A stretch of 64,000 nt of DNA, taken from contig JAFUXG010000047.1 of assembly GCA_017470935.1 (NCBI GenBank), forward strand, positions 1-64,000, given 5' to 3'. The stretch is from Lachnospiraceae bacterium. Its GTDB lineage: Bacteria; Bacillota; Clostridia; Lachnospirales; Lachnospiraceae. The position numbers and the translations under genes are program-made. The notes under the pieces are model-generated. The model saw only the letters and a list, made by a program, of their open reading frames with translations, did not search any database and was not told where the DNA came from. Below, piece after piece: positions 17,189 to 26,599 of this stretch (its first letter is position 1; the number at the start of each line of letters is the position of its first letter).

Positions 17189-18214
17189 TCATTTCTCCCA
17201 TATCATCACCGTCTTACCGATCAGCTTATGGCTGTCCTTCTCAAATGCCCTGGCAATATCACGTATTTCCCTTATAACAATCTGCTCTCCCACAATATTT
17301 TCAAGATAATCCGTAACCTCTGGCTTTTCCCTGTAAAGATCTACAAGCTTCACGTAATCCTCACGGCCGCTTCTGCTGCTGCCTATAATTCTAAGTCCCT
17401 TTTCAAGCACCATTCTCGTATTGATAGGTGCAAGCTCCTCAGAAACACCTAATATTCCTATTGTTCCCTCCGGGTTGATATAGTCAATTATCTGATTAAT
17501 GGCCTTATGGGCACCACCACCGCCTACACATTCAAAGGCGTGATCCATGGAAAAATCATCAGGAATCTGGCTGATCTGATAGCAGCCATCTGCAAATGTA
17601 AAGTCCTGAAGCTTTGCCTCATTCTTTCCAAAAACGAAAACCTCTATATCAGGATATAATGTCTTTAATAAAAGAGAAGTAATATACCCCAGATTTCCGT
17701 CTCCCCATACACCTATGCGGTTCCTTCTCTCATGGGCTGTCCTCATAAAACGGGATATGGCATGCATGCTCACACTTACAAGCTCTGTAAAGGCTGCCAC
17801 AGTATAATTAATTCCCTCTGGAAGACGGACTAAGCGGTCAGGCTTTGTCTGGACATATTCCTGCAGAAAACCATCTGTACCGCTGGCACGGAAACGCGAG
17901 CTCCTAAGATAATTCTCTGCGATCACAGGATCCTCCTCAGATGGAAGATTAGGGATCATGACAACATATTCACCCACCTTGAACTCTCCTGTAGGATCAT
18001 ACACGACCCGTCCTATAGCCTCATGGATAAGAGCCATGGGAAGCTTCTTCTTAAGCACCTCCTGGGGTCTTATGCCCTGGTAATATCTCTGATCTGCATT
18101 ACAAATAGATAGATGTGTTGGTCTCACTATAGCATTTTCATTATCTAAGGTTATATCCTTATAAACCAATTCAAATTGTCTGGGGCGCTTTAACTGATAT
18201 ACAGCACTTAACAT
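17189..18214 (-). CDS. tarJ: Ribulose-5-phosphate reductase (TarJ-like zinc alcohol dehydrogenase)
   Basis: NADPH-dependent medium-chain dehydrogenase that in TarJ proteins reduces ribulose-5-phosphate to ribitol-5-phosphate. The 341-residue product has the N-terminal ICNADQRYYQG segment, a GHE-like HEAIGRV zinc-region motif, and a Rossmann segment GVWGDGNLGYITSLLL. Assignment to TarJ rather than a generic dehydrogenase rests on the adjacent tarI-type gene 94 bp upstream and two CDP-polyol transferases in the same cluster. AGGAGG lies eight bases before the ATG. It is probably cotranscribed with tarI. Confidence 0.85.
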   Translation of the reverse strand: MLSAVYQLKRPRQFELVYKDITLDNENAIVRPTHLSICNADQRYYQGIRPQEVLKKKLPMALIHEAIGRVVYDPTGEFKVGEYVVMIPNLPSEEDPVIAENYLRSSRFRASGTDGFLQEYVQTKPDRLVRLPEGINYTVAAFTELVSVSMHAISRFMRTAHERRNRIGVWGDGNLGYITSLLLKTLYPDIEVFVFGKNEAKLQDFTFADGCYQISQIPDDFSMDHAFECVGGGGAHKAINQIIDYINPEGTIGILGVSEELAPINTRMVLEKGLRIIGSSRSGREDYVKLVDLYREKPEVTDYLENIVGEQIVIREIRDIARAFEKDSHKLIGKTVMIWEK

Positions 18215-18308
18215 ATTGTATGCCTCCTATATTTCATTTACACGCTGCCTGGGGGCTTCGTGTTGTCATCTCCATTCCACTTTGATTCCACTATGTCTGA
18301 ACTTATTT

Positions 18309-19022
18309 TCACTCACTTAACAGCGACTCAGCAACTCTGAGATCATATGGATAGGTAATCTTAATATTAGAAACCTCTCCCTCCACCAGATGGACCTTCT
18401 CACCCTTAATAACTGCGATCTTACAAGCGTCAGTAAGAATCTTTCTCTCTTCCTCCGTAAGTCCCTCATATAATTCTCTTAAATGAATGGCTTTAAAGGA
18501 TTGTGGAGTCTGTCCCTGATACATGGTTGAACGGTCAGGTATGGCGGAAATCAATTGATGATCCTTGCTCTCCACGATAGTATCAGTAGCAGGAATAACT
18601 GTATCACAAGCGCCAAACTCCTTGGCATACTTAATATTCTCCTCCAATATTCTGTGGGTAACAAATGGCCTCACGGAATCATGTGTTACAATGATGGTAT
18701 CATCATTAAGCCTTCCCTGCTCTTCTATATACTTAATAGAATTCATAATTGTTTCATTTCTTGTGGCACCACCGCTTATAACTACAATATTATCTGCACC
18801 CGGTATATACTTCTTAATCAGATCCCCTGTATGCTTTATCCACTGCTTTGGTGAAAGCACTAATATCTTCTCAAACTGGGGATTCAACACAAACTTCTCT
18901 ATTGTATGAATTATGATCGGCTTTCCGCCTATCTCCATAAACTGCTTAGGCTTCTCCACATTTCCCATACGTGTTCCTATACCGCCTGCCAGCACAACAC
19001 CAAATACATTACTGCCTTCCAT
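18309..19022 (-). CDS. tarI: Ribitol-5-phosphate cytidylyltransferase (TarI/IspD family)
   Basis: Transfers CMP from CTP to ribitol-5-phosphate, giving CDP-ribitol for polymer assembly. The 237-residue sequence has the nucleotidyltransferase loop VLAGGIGTRMGNVEKPKQF, VTHDSVRPFV, and the C-terminal NIKITYPYDL typical of the IspD/TarI family. IspD (isoprenoid pathway) is the alternative. Placement between tarJ and CDP-polyol phosphotransferases, with no ispF, favours TarI. Its start codon overlaps the preceding stop by one base (TAATG), suggesting translational coupling to the sugar transferase. Confidence 0.9.
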   Translation of the reverse strand: MEGSNVFGVVLAGGIGTRMGNVEKPKQFMEIGGKPIIIHTIEKFVLNPQFEKILVLSPKQWIKHTGDLIKKYIPGADNIVVISGGATRNETIMNSIKYIEEQGRLNDDTIIVTHDSVRPFVTHRILEENIKYAKEFGACDTVIPATDTIVESKDHQLISAIPDRSTMYQGQTPQSFKAIHLRELYEGLTEEERKILTDACKIAVIKGEKVHLVEGEVSNIKITYPYDLRVAESLLSE

Positions 19023-20413
19023 TATTCTTCCTCCTTATAGGTTTTTTCTTTTATTGCGTTCTCTCTGACCGCCGTTGTCTGATTAATATCTATTCCCTCT
19101 GTATTCTCCTTCTGGAATAGTATCTTAAATGTTAATAATAATAGCTTAAGGTCAAGCCATATTGAATAGTTTTCAATGTAGGTAAGATCTAATTTCAGCT
19201 TGTCATATGGGGTAGTATTATACTTGCCATACACCTGCGCATATCCGGTTAATCCTGCCTTAACCTTCAGCCTGAAATTAAATTCAGGTATTATCTTCTG
19301 ATATTTCTCCGCTATCTCCGGACGTTCAGGACGGGGTCCCACTAATGACATGTCCCCCTTAATGATGTTAATAAGCTGTGGAAACTCGTCAAAATGCAAA
19401 GATCTTAATACTCTTCCCACAGGAGTGACTCTGTCATCGCCCTTTCTGGCTAACTGGATACCATTTTTTTCAGAATCCATCCTCATACTTCTGAACTTAT
19501 ATATCTTAAATATCTCTCCATCCTCAGTAAGACGTTCCTGTGAGTAAAGCACCGGTCCTCCGTCGTACAGCTTGATCATCAATGCTATTACAATAAATAG
19601 CGGCAATAAAATTATCGAAACCGGTAAGGTGATAACAAGGTCTAACAGCCTTTTTAATATAAGCTGGTCCCCTGTAAGGCCCTTGTTACGTGACAACAAT
19701 AAGGGTGTGTCAAAAAGATGAATTTTATCCGAACCCATCATCAAAATGTCCGAAAGCTTTGGTGTGACATAGGTCCTCACAGAAAGATCAAAGCAGCGTT
19801 TTAAAATAATATTCCTCTCATAAGCCGAGATATCATATATGAGCACCGCCTCATAATTGCTGAGGCTGTCACATATATTATCAAGTCCCTCATCTAACTG
19901 CATCATGTCACATATCTTATACTTATCCCGCCTTGTTCCCAGCTTATTAAGTATCTCCTTAGGGGAACGGTCATCATATATAAGCAGCATCTGCCTAGGG
20001 GGATACAGCACTGCATATATGGTCTTGCATATAAATATCCAGATCAGGATAACAACAGCCTGGATCACCGTCATAATGAGAAGTGGTCTGGCTGTAAGAT
20101 ACTTTCTGCTGATAAGGCATATCTGCAGATACGCAAGCACATTGGTACCAAGAAGTGATAATATCTGCGAATACAGCACATCCATCAGTCTAAGATACCC
20201 TATCTTAAACCCTCCATAAAGGCTTGTCACCAGATACATGAGCAATGCATAGAATCCGATCACCGCCCAGTCACCCCGGCGAAAAAATGGAACCTCTAGC
20301 TGCTTCTGGTAAAATCCATACCAGAGATATGCAAACATAATAGTATGAAGGGCAAGTATGACAAAGCCTTCAAAAAAAGTTATTAATCTTTTAAAACGGT
20401 CTCTCTTTCGCAT
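19022..20413 (-). CDS. Polyprenyl-phosphate hexose-1-phosphate transferase (bacterial sugar transferase)
   Basis: Initiating membrane enzyme that moves a sugar-1-phosphate from a UDP-sugar to undecaprenyl phosphate. About four N-terminal transmembrane helices (residues 10-145) and a CoA-binding-like middle region are followed by another helix (VITLPVSIILLPLFIVIALMI). The PF02397 catalytic block contains YKFRSMRMDSE, LRSLHFDEFPQLINIIKGDMS and VGPRPERPE, with the Asp-Glu pair expected for catalysis. This topology is WcaJ/WbaP-like rather than TagO-like, so the product may be a capsule-type repeat-unit polymer containing ribitol phosphate. The C-terminal tail is charged (IKEKTYKEEE). Confidence 0.9.
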   Translation of the reverse strand: MRKRDRFKRLITFFEGFVILALHTIMFAYLWYGFYQKQLEVPFFRRGDWAVIGFYALLMYLVTSLYGGFKIGYLRLMDVLYSQILSLLGTNVLAYLQICLISRKYLTARPLLIMTVIQAVVILIWIFICKTIYAVLYPPRQMLLIYDDRSPKEILNKLGTRRDKYKICDMMQLDEGLDNICDSLSNYEAVLIYDISAYERNIILKRCFDLSVRTYVTPKLSDILMMGSDKIHLFDTPLLLSRNKGLTGDQLILKRLLDLVITLPVSIILLPLFIVIALMIKLYDGGPVLYSQERLTEDGEIFKIYKFRSMRMDSEKNGIQLARKGDDRVTPVGRVLRSLHFDEFPQLINIIKGDMSLVGPRPERPEIAEKYQKIIPEFNFRLKVKAGLTGYAQVYGKYNTTPYDKLKLDLTYIENYSIWLDLKLLLLTFKILFQKENTEGIDINQTTAVRENAIKEKTYKEEE

Positions 20414-20434
20414 TTCCTATAATCTCCATTACAA

Positions 20435-21565
20435 TTACTGCACAGCAAGCAGCCTGTCTATGATACGGCGGGTAGAATCACCGTCGCATGCCGACATATA
20501 CCTTTCACGAAAAGCATCAATCCTGGAAACAGCCTTGTCATCTGTTCTTAGGATTCCCTTAACCAGCTCTTCCTCATTATAGTATATGTCTCCCGGCACA
20601 AATTCATCATATCCGTAATAAAAACCTCTTTCCGTTACATATTCCTTGTAATCATATGCATAGAAATACATTGGTCTGCCAAGAAGTGCATATTCAAAGA
20701 TCAAGGATGAATAATCAGTAATACAGCAATCTGCCGAACACATCAAAGCAGCGATCTTCTCCTCAGAGGCATCTATCAAAAAATCCTTATGCTCTTCATC
20801 AACCTTAGGGGATTCCTTCACAGCAGGATGTCCCTTGTAGAGTATCACATACCTGCCCCCAAGTCCATCATACAGCTTACCTGTATCAAGCAGTCTGGGG
20901 GATCTTGCCTCCTGGACATTGCCCCGAAATGTCGGGGCATATAATATTATCCTTTTATCCCTATCAATATTGTATCTGTCTCGTATTTCCTTGTTACACT
21001 GCTTAATATACTCCTGATTGAAAAAAACATCCGTACGGCTCACTCCAATAGGAAGCACCTTATCCCTATTCTGCCCCATACTCTCTGCATATATGTCTAC
21101 AACCTCAGGGCTGCTTACAGCTGTAAAATAGTAGTCATTGTAATATTTCTCAGTAAGCTTGTTAGCACCTCCATAGCCAAACCGCTTAAATGCACCGCAG
21201 CCATGCCACACCTGCACCAGCTTAGTCTCCTTACGAATGGGAAGTGCCGCCAACACATTGCTGCTTTCGTCCACAAACACATACTCTGCAGGGGCTAAGC
21301 CTTTCAACATATGAAGGCACGCCTTAATGTATTCTTTATAAGAAAAAACAGAATTCCCCAAAAGGGCTGCTTCTACTGTAAAATCCTCCCTTTTGCAAAA
21401 TTCCTCATAAAGCAATGTAAAATTATCGGTAATCTCCCCATAACGCACTTCTATGAATAAAACACTGTTATTAACAACAGGCTTTCTTGCATGCCATCTG
21501 TATAGCATAGGAAACAAGCCATGAAACAATAGGCTCTTGCCGATATTTTTAAGTATTTTCTTCAC
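20435..21565 (-). CDS. CDP-glycerol/CDP-ribitol phosphotransferase family protein (downstream copy)
   Basis: Peripheral membrane enzyme of the TagB/TagF/TarL family (PF04464), which transfers polyol phosphate from CDP-glycerol or CDP-ribitol. Support is VWHGCGAFKRFGYG (catalytic His region), ILYAPTFRG, YKGHPAVKE and ITDYSSLIFEYALLGRPMYFY. It is 376 residues, the single-domain size. It starts with GTG, overlaps the upstream paralogue's stop by four bases (GTGA), and has AGAGG before it. With tarI and tarJ downstream, CDP-ribitol is the likelier donor, but the sequence alone does not decide between primase and polymerase roles. Confidence 0.88.
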   Translation of the reverse strand: MKKILKNIGKSLLFHGLFPMLYRWHARKPVVNNSVLFIEVRYGEITDNFTLLYEEFCKREDFTVEAALLGNSVFSYKEYIKACLHMLKGLAPAEYVFVDESSNVLAALPIRKETKLVQVWHGCGAFKRFGYGGANKLTEKYYNDYYFTAVSSPEVVDIYAESMGQNRDKVLPIGVSRTDVFFNQEYIKQCNKEIRDRYNIDRDKRIILYAPTFRGNVQEARSPRLLDTGKLYDGLGGRYVILYKGHPAVKESPKVDEEHKDFLIDASEEKIAALMCSADCCITDYSSLIFEYALLGRPMYFYAYDYKEYVTERGFYYGYDEFVPGDIYYNEEELVKGILRTDDKAVSRIDAFRERYMSACDGDSTRRIIDRLLAVQ

Positions 21566-22713
21566 GACCTGTACCTCTTTGTACTCATAATATCAATAAG
21601 TCTTTTAGTAGCATTGCCGTCACAGCCACCCATGTATTCCTCATAAAACCTTTGCATTTCATTAATGTCAAACATATCCTCGGCATTACATATCCCCTCA
21701 AACAGCTCATCCTCGGTTTTAACAAGCTCGCCCGGAAGCTCATGATAATTAAGATAAAAGCCACGCATATCAGAGTATTCATCTAAGTCCGGTGCAAATA
21801 ACAAAACCGGTCTTTGAAATATTGAATAATTAAAGATTATAGACGAATAATCAGTAACAAGGATATCCGTCACCGGTAATAACCGCTCTGTCGGGAGCTC
21901 TATTGTAGATTTCTTCCCCTTCGCCTCCATATGTGGATGATACTTAATTATTACATACCATTCATCGCTTAATCTATTAGCAGCATTTTTAAATATTTCC
22001 TCACCACAGATAACAGGTGAAGCTGCCATTCCACGAAATGTAGGAGCCCACAGCAGTATCTTCTTCCCCCTCGCCTCCGGACAAATCCGGTAAAAATCCC
22101 CCTTACATTTCTCCTTATATTCCTTGTCATAATATTGGTCTGTAGCGCTTACTCCTATGGGAATACACACTCCCTTATGAAGCTTCATTGCGCTTGTAAA
22201 TGGCTCCACGCTCTTATCTCCGCTTACAGGAACAATATCATAATTCTTAAAAACATTACCCACATAATCCTCAGGAATATCATCTGCTGTATCATAACCG
22301 AATCGCTTAAATGCGCCGCACCCATGCCACAGCTGGATCACAAAGGTTCCCTTCCTCTTATTGCAGGAAGCCACCGGAAGGAAATTGTCACTTATGACAA
22401 CATAGTTTGCCCTGGCATAGATTTTCATGAATCCAAGCATTTTACAAAGTGCGCTGATATAGCTCATTGCCTGGAAATCATGATACCACTCTGCGATCTC
22501 ATAGAAAGCCTTCCCCTCAGCGTCTTTTCCAGACTGGTCATTGTTAAGGCCTTCAAACAATCTGTTCATTCTTTCAGGCCTTGCCACACTGTGTCCATCT
22601 GCAAACACCACAAGGCCGGTCCTTATCCTTTGTATGCAGAACAAACGATAGAAGGCAGGCAATATGAAATTCTGGACTATCATTTTTAAATATTGACGCA
22701 ATTTCTTTTTCAT
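21562..22713 (-). CDS. CDP-glycerol/CDP-ribitol phosphotransferase family protein (upstream copy)
   Basis: Paralogue of the next gene, 383 residues, same PF04464 family: QLWHGCGAFKRFGYD, LLWAPTFRG, IIKYHPHMEAKG and VTDYSSIIFNYSIFQRPVLLF are all present. Two such enzymes in tandem commonly divide priming of the first polyol phosphate and chain extension. The ribosome-binding site is weak (CCGG region), unlike most genes here. It follows glmM after 58 bp and is translationally coupled to its paralogue. Confidence 0.87.
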   Translation of the reverse strand: MKKKLRQYLKMIVQNFILPAFYRLFCIQRIRTGLVVFADGHSVARPERMNRLFEGLNNDQSGKDAEGKAFYEIAEWYHDFQAMSYISALCKMLGFMKIYARANYVVISDNFLPVASCNKRKGTFVIQLWHGCGAFKRFGYDTADDIPEDYVGNVFKNYDIVPVSGDKSVEPFTSAMKLHKGVCIPIGVSATDQYYDKEYKEKCKGDFYRICPEARGKKILLWAPTFRGMAASPVICGEEIFKNAANRLSDEWYVIIKYHPHMEAKGKKSTIELPTERLLPVTDILVTDYSSIIFNYSIFQRPVLLFAPDLDEYSDMRGFYLNYHELPGELVKTEDELFEGICNAEDMFDINEMQRFYEEYMGGCDGNATKRLIDIMSTKRYRS

Positions 22714-22771
22714 ATCATACCGGTCCGTATAAAATCCTGTTAATAGTTATACCAAGCCTTATGTACATCAA

Positions 22772-24124
22772 TTACGCCTCATGTCCCTTATCCTTAATAA
22801 CCTTCACAACCTCGTCAACAAACTGCCTGCAGAGCTCATCTGATGCAGCCTCTACCATAACTCTTATAACCGGCTCAGTACCGCTCTCACGGAGAAGTAT
22901 TCTTCCATCATCCCCAAGAGCCTCCTCAACCCTCTTAACAGCTGCCTTAACATCCTCGTCATCTCTTGCTTCAGGCTTACTCTTAACTCTCACATTCTCC
23001 AGTAACTGCGGATATATCTTCAAATCTCTAAAGAGCTCTGAAGCAGCAACCTTCTTTTCAAGAATGACCTCCATAAGCTTAATTGAAGTAAGAACACCGT
23101 CACCTGTGGTGGCGTATTTGCTGAAAATAATGTGCCCACTCTGCTCACCGCCTAAGGAATGGCCATTTTCCATCATGTTCTCAAAAACATATTTATCACC
23201 AACTGCGGTCTGTTCATAGGATATCTTCTTCTTATCAAGTGCTTTATATAATCCCAGATTGGACATTACAGTGGTAACAACTGTATTGTTGTTAAGCTCC
23301 CCTCGCTCTGACAGGTAACATCCGCAGGCATATAGTATCTTATCACCATCAATGATCTCACCCTTCTCATCAACTGCAAGACACCTGTCTGCGTCTCCAT
23401 CATAAGCAAAACCAATGTCAAGCTGCTTATCCTTTACAAGCTTTATAAGCTGCTCAATATGTGTAGAACCACAATTCTCATTGATATTAACTCCATCAGG
23501 ATCATTATTGATAACATACGTCTTTGCTCCAAGAGCCTCAAACACTGCCTTTGCAACTGTAGAGGATGCGCCGTTTGCACAGTCAAGGCCAATTCTCTTA
23601 TGTTTATATGATCGTGTTGCAAGTGTCATAAGATATCCTATGTATCTGTTTCTTCCCATTGCATAATCAACAGTTCTTCCAATACGTTCTCTCTTTGCAA
23701 AGGGAATCTCAGGAATCTCACCATCAATATATGCCTCGATCTCTTCCTCCACAAAGGCCTCTACCTTAGAGCCGTTACCATTAATAATCTTAATTCCGTT
23801 ATCATAATAGGGATTATGGCTTGCGGATATCATAATTCCACAGTCAAATTCATCAAGCCTGACAATATAAGAAACACTGGGTGTTGGCGTTACATGCATA
23901 AGATACACATCTGCCCCGCTGGCTGTAAGTCCAGCCACCAATGAATACTCAAACATATATGAGGAACGTCTTGTATCCTTACCGATTACAATACTAGCCT
24001 TCCCATCCTCATGATTCTTTCCATAGTAATATCCAAGATATCTTCCCACCTTATAGGCGTGCTCTACAGTAAGATCAACATTTGCTTCTCCCCTAAAACC
24101 ATCTGTTCCAAAATATTTACCCAT
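22772..24124 (-). CDS. glmM: Phosphoglucosamine mutase
   Basis: Interconverts glucosamine-6-phosphate and glucosamine-1-phosphate on the way to UDP-GlcNAc. It is 450 residues. MGKYFGTDGFRG is the standard start. The phosphoserine loop is ISASHNPYYDNGIK (Ser about residue 101), the metal loop is YDGDADRCLAVD, and LRESGTEPVIRVMVE is the phosphate-binding C-terminal motif. GAGGG precedes the ATG. It leads the cluster of polyol-phosphate polymer genes and complements glmS at 14.4 kb. Confidence 0.97.
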   Translation of the reverse strand: MGKYFGTDGFRGEANVDLTVEHAYKVGRYLGYYYGKNHEDGKASIVIGKDTRRSSYMFEYSLVAGLTASGADVYLMHVTPTPSVSYIVRLDEFDCGIMISASHNPYYDNGIKIINGNGSKVEAFVEEEIEAYIDGEIPEIPFAKRERIGRTVDYAMGRNRYIGYLMTLATRSYKHKRIGLDCANGASSTVAKAVFEALGAKTYVINNDPDGVNINENCGSTHIEQLIKLVKDKQLDIGFAYDGDADRCLAVDEKGEIIDGDKILYACGCYLSERGELNNNTVVTTVMSNLGLYKALDKKKISYEQTAVGDKYVFENMMENGHSLGGEQSGHIIFSKYATTGDGVLTSIKLMEVILEKKVAASELFRDLKIYPQLLENVRVKSKPEARDDEDVKAAVKRVEEALGDDGRILLRESGTEPVIRVMVEAASDELCRQFVDEVVKVIKDKGHEA

Positions 24125-24153
24125 TGTTTTCCCTCACTAAACCTTTTTTATTT

Positions 24154-24186
24154 GCTCATTTCTTTGATATCGACTGACGTCTCCAT
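24154..24186 (-). repeat. Short dispersed repeat, copy 1 (CTGACGTCTCCAT element)
   Basis: 33 bp ending in CTGACGTCTCCAT that matches 27896-27927 at 28 of 33 columns. A 14-bp direct repeat TTTGCTCATTTCTT at 24151-24164 recurs at 24212-24225, where it overlaps the stop of the lipid kinase gene. It lies in the 92-bp gap between that gene and glmM. Confidence 0.5.
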
Positions 24187-24216
24187 CTTTTCACACTCAA
24201 AAGTGTTGGTTTTTGC

Positions 24217-25101
24217 TCATTTCTTAATGACATTAACTGCGTGCTGCATATTAACTATCTCAGAATATGTTACACTTCCGCCAAATTCCCCATCAAGAGT
24301 CCACATAACAGCTTCCGGGCTGTCGATAACAACACGCTTTGCCTTAAACTGATACATGAATTCCGGATTATACTCACCCATAAAATACGAAGTTACCGTA
24401 GCCTGAAAATCAAGGGGATTAGTTGGAAACTTAAGGAACAATGCCTCAAACAGGCCATCATCAAACTTTGCAAGCTTTGCATTAGGACTTGTAAATCCAC
24501 CTACTGTAAGCGAGTTAGTAACCATACCAAGAATGAAATCATCCTCTATAACATTGCCGTCATGTTCAATCCTCATATGATGCGGTGTAAGATTCGGCAC
24601 ACTCTTGATCCCTTCTAATACATATGCCATATGTCCCAGATAATTCTTGTATTCCTGGGGAGTTGTATACGTCACCTCTGTAAATGCACCAAATGCAGCC
24701 ACATACACAAAGCTGTCGCCATTAAAGGAACCGATGTCTATGGGCTTAGGCTCATACTTAACAATTCTCTTTGCAGCCCTTATATGATCCTTTGGAATTC
24801 CCAGGCTTCTTGCAAAATCATTAGTTGTACCACATGGTATATATCCAATAGCCGTATCACAGCCACACTCAATACATCCTGATACAACCTCATCAAGAGT
24901 ACCGTCACCGCCGGCGCAAACGATCACATCATTAACCCAGCCCTCTTCGCTAACTATACGTCTGGCATCTCCCTTAGACTGGGTTGGATATACCTTAACA
25001 TCATATCCTCCCTTAACAAAAATATCCACAATATCGAAAAGCTTACTTTTTATATGCTTTCTTCCTGCCGAAGGATTAAGGATAAACAACATATTCTTCA
25101 T
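24217..25101 (-). CDS. Diacylglycerol/lipid kinase family protein (YegS/DgkB-type)
   Basis: Soluble lipid kinase of the DAGK catalytic family, 294 residues. The N-terminal FILNPSAGR and the nucleotide-binding VCAGGDGTLDEVVSG signature (residues about 60-75) followed by PCGTTNDFARSLGIP are diagnostic. Such enzymes recycle diacylglycerol released when lipoteichoic acid or other membrane-derived polymers are made, or phosphorylate related lipids, which fits the glycan cluster directly downstream. AGGAGG is 14 bp before the ATG, an unusually long spacing, so expression may be low or the start may differ. Confidence 0.88.
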   Translation of the reverse strand: MKNMLFILNPSAGRKHIKSKLFDIVDIFVKGGYDVKVYPTQSKGDARRIVSEEGWVNDVIVCAGGDGTLDEVVSGCIECGCDTAIGYIPCGTTNDFARSLGIPKDHIRAAKRIVKYEPKPIDIGSFNGDSFVYVAAFGAFTEVTYTTPQEYKNYLGHMAYVLEGIKSVPNLTPHHMRIEHDGNVIEDDFILGMVTNSLTVGGFTSPNAKLAKFDDGLFEALFLKFPTNPLDFQATVTSYFMGEYNPEFMYQFKAKRVVIDSPEAVMWTLDGEFGGSVTYSEIVNMQHAVNVIKK

Positions 25102-25185
25102 CTTAGGCCAATTATCCTCCTGAATTATAAGAATAACACAATCGTTTTATTATACCCATTTTCTGCCTATATTGCAAGTACTTAG

Positions 25186-25230
25186 CATTCATTTATGGTG
25201 CTCATTAACATTCATTTATAGTACTCATTT
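25186..25230. repeat. Two imperfect 22-23 bp tandem repeats
   Basis: CATTCATTTATGGTGCTCATT is followed directly by CATTCATTTATAGTACTCATT (one spacer-length shift). It lies in the 163-bp gap between queC and the lipid kinase gene. No other feature was recognised there. Confidence 0.6.
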
Positions 25231-25264
25231 ATATTACATGCAGTCATTAAGACCTTTATATTAT

Positions 25265-25942
25265 TTATGAATTTTTATATTTCTTCAAAAACTTCTCATA
25301 TCCCTCTTTTCTAAGCTTACAGCTGGGGCAGTTACCGCAGCCCTCGCCCTTTATCCCATTATAACAGGTGAGGGTCTTATGACGCACCATATCAAGGCCT
25401 CCCAGATCATCCGCCAGCTTCCATGTATCCGCTTTATCGATCCACATAAGAGGTGTTTCAACACAGAATGTATGATCCATAGCAAGATTAAGAGTTGTGT
25501 TAAGCGACTTAATAAACACATCCCGGCAGTCAGGATACCCGGAAAAATCACTCTGAGAAACCCCTGTAATAATATCCGTTATTCCCCTCTGCTTTGCAAA
25601 CACCGCTGCAAAGGTAAGAAACAGCATATTTCTCCCATCTACAACACTGTTGGGAACATCATCCGCCGGAGCCTCCTCCTGCACCTTAATATCAGATCGT
25701 GTAAGGGAATTGGGGGCTAACTGGTTAAGGAGTGACATATCCATTACATGCCATTCCACATTTAATTCATCAGTAATCTCCTTCGCACAATCAAGCTCTG
25801 CCTTATGCCTTTGTCCGTAATCAAAGGAAACAGCCACCACCTCTTTATATTTTTTCAAAGCCCACAAAAGGCAGGTTGTACTGTCCTGCCCTCCGCTGAA
25901 AACCACTACACAAGCTTCTTTGTTTCTCGTATTCATTTTCAT
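25265..25942 (-). CDS. queC: 7-cyano-7-deazaguanine (preQ0) synthase
   Basis: Converts 7-carboxy-7-deazaguanine to preQ0 using ATP and ammonia. It is 225 residues. It has the PP-loop [17 protein letters not shown] near the N terminus, FDYGQRH, and the zinc-binding Cys cluster [17 protein letters not shown] at the C terminus. Last gene of queD-queE-folE-queC, 80 bp after folE. GGAGGAG lies about 10 bp before the first ATG; a second ATG two codons later is a possible start. Confidence 0.96.
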   Translation of the reverse strand: MKMNTRNKEACVVVFSGGQDSTTCLLWALKKYKEVVAVSFDYGQRHKAELDCAKEITDELNVEWHVMDMSLLNQLAPNSLTRSDIKVQEEAPADDVPNSVVDGRNMLFLTFAAVFAKQRGITDIITGVSQSDFSGYPDCRDVFIKSLNTTLNLAMDHTFCVETPLMWIDKADTWKLADDLGGLDMVRHKTLTCYNGIKGEGCGNCPSCKLRKEGYEKFLKKYKNS

Positions 25943-26021
25943 TTATATTATACTCCTCCCAGTACTATTCTGTCACAGCCTATTGTATTATTTTAAAGGT
26001 ACACAACCCAGGCCATACTTA

Positions 26022-26597
26022 CTATCTGAGCATCATTAACAGTCTGTTCTGCAAATCCATATCCTTTTCAAACTTGCCTCTAAGGGTTGTTGTTACAGTT
26101 CTGGCTGCAGACTTCCTGATACCTCTTGCAGTCATGCAGCTATGTGTCCCCTCAATATACACGGCCACATCCTCCGAGCCTGTTGCTTTAGTAATAACCT
26201 CCGCTATGTCCGTTCCTATTCTTTCCTGGAGCTGCAGTCTCTTTGCCACCATATCAGCAATCCTGGCTATCTTGCTGAGTCCGATTACCTTACCCTTAGG
26301 AATATAAGCAACTGTAACCTTCATATCATACATCAATGCCAGATGGTGCTCACAATAGCTGAACACATCAATATCCTTCACTACGACCATATCATGATTA
26401 CCTGTTTCAGGAACGTCAAAGCACTTTGAAAACATGGCAGCTATCTCATCATTGGTGTAGTTCATTCCCTCAAACACCTCAGCATACATTCTAGCCACCC
26501 TGTCGGGAGTCTCCTTGATACCCTCTCGCTCCGGGTCATCTCCCAATGCTTCAATTATTCCTCTTACATGCCTTTTAATTGCCTCTTGATCTATCAT
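26022..26597 (-). CDS. folE: GTP cyclohydrolase I
   Basis: Opens GTP to dihydroneopterin triphosphate, the substrate of QueD here and of folate synthesis generally. The 191-residue product shows [34 protein letters not shown] and [12 protein letters not shown], giving the zinc-ligand Cys and His residues. The start at 26597 is chosen because AAAGGGGTG precedes it and it lies just after the queE stop. The open frame extends ten codons further upstream into queE. Placement between queE and queC argues it is dedicated to deazaguanine synthesis. Confidence 0.96.
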   Translation of the reverse strand: MIDQEAIKRHVRGIIEALGDDPEREGIKETPDRVARMYAEVFEGMNYTNDEIAAMFSKCFDVPETGNHDMVVVKDIDVFSYCEHHLALMYDMKVTVAYIPKGKVIGLSKIARIADMVAKRLQLQERIGTDIAEVITKATGSEDVAVYIEGTHSCMTARGIRKSAARTVTTTLRGKFEKDMDLQNRLLMMLR

Positions 26598-26599
26598 TT

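Noticed and set aside
18309-19022. IspD of the isoprenoid pathway
   Set aside because: Neighbouring tarJ-like and CDP-polyol transferase genes, and no ispF, favour TarI. The families are close, so this rests on context.
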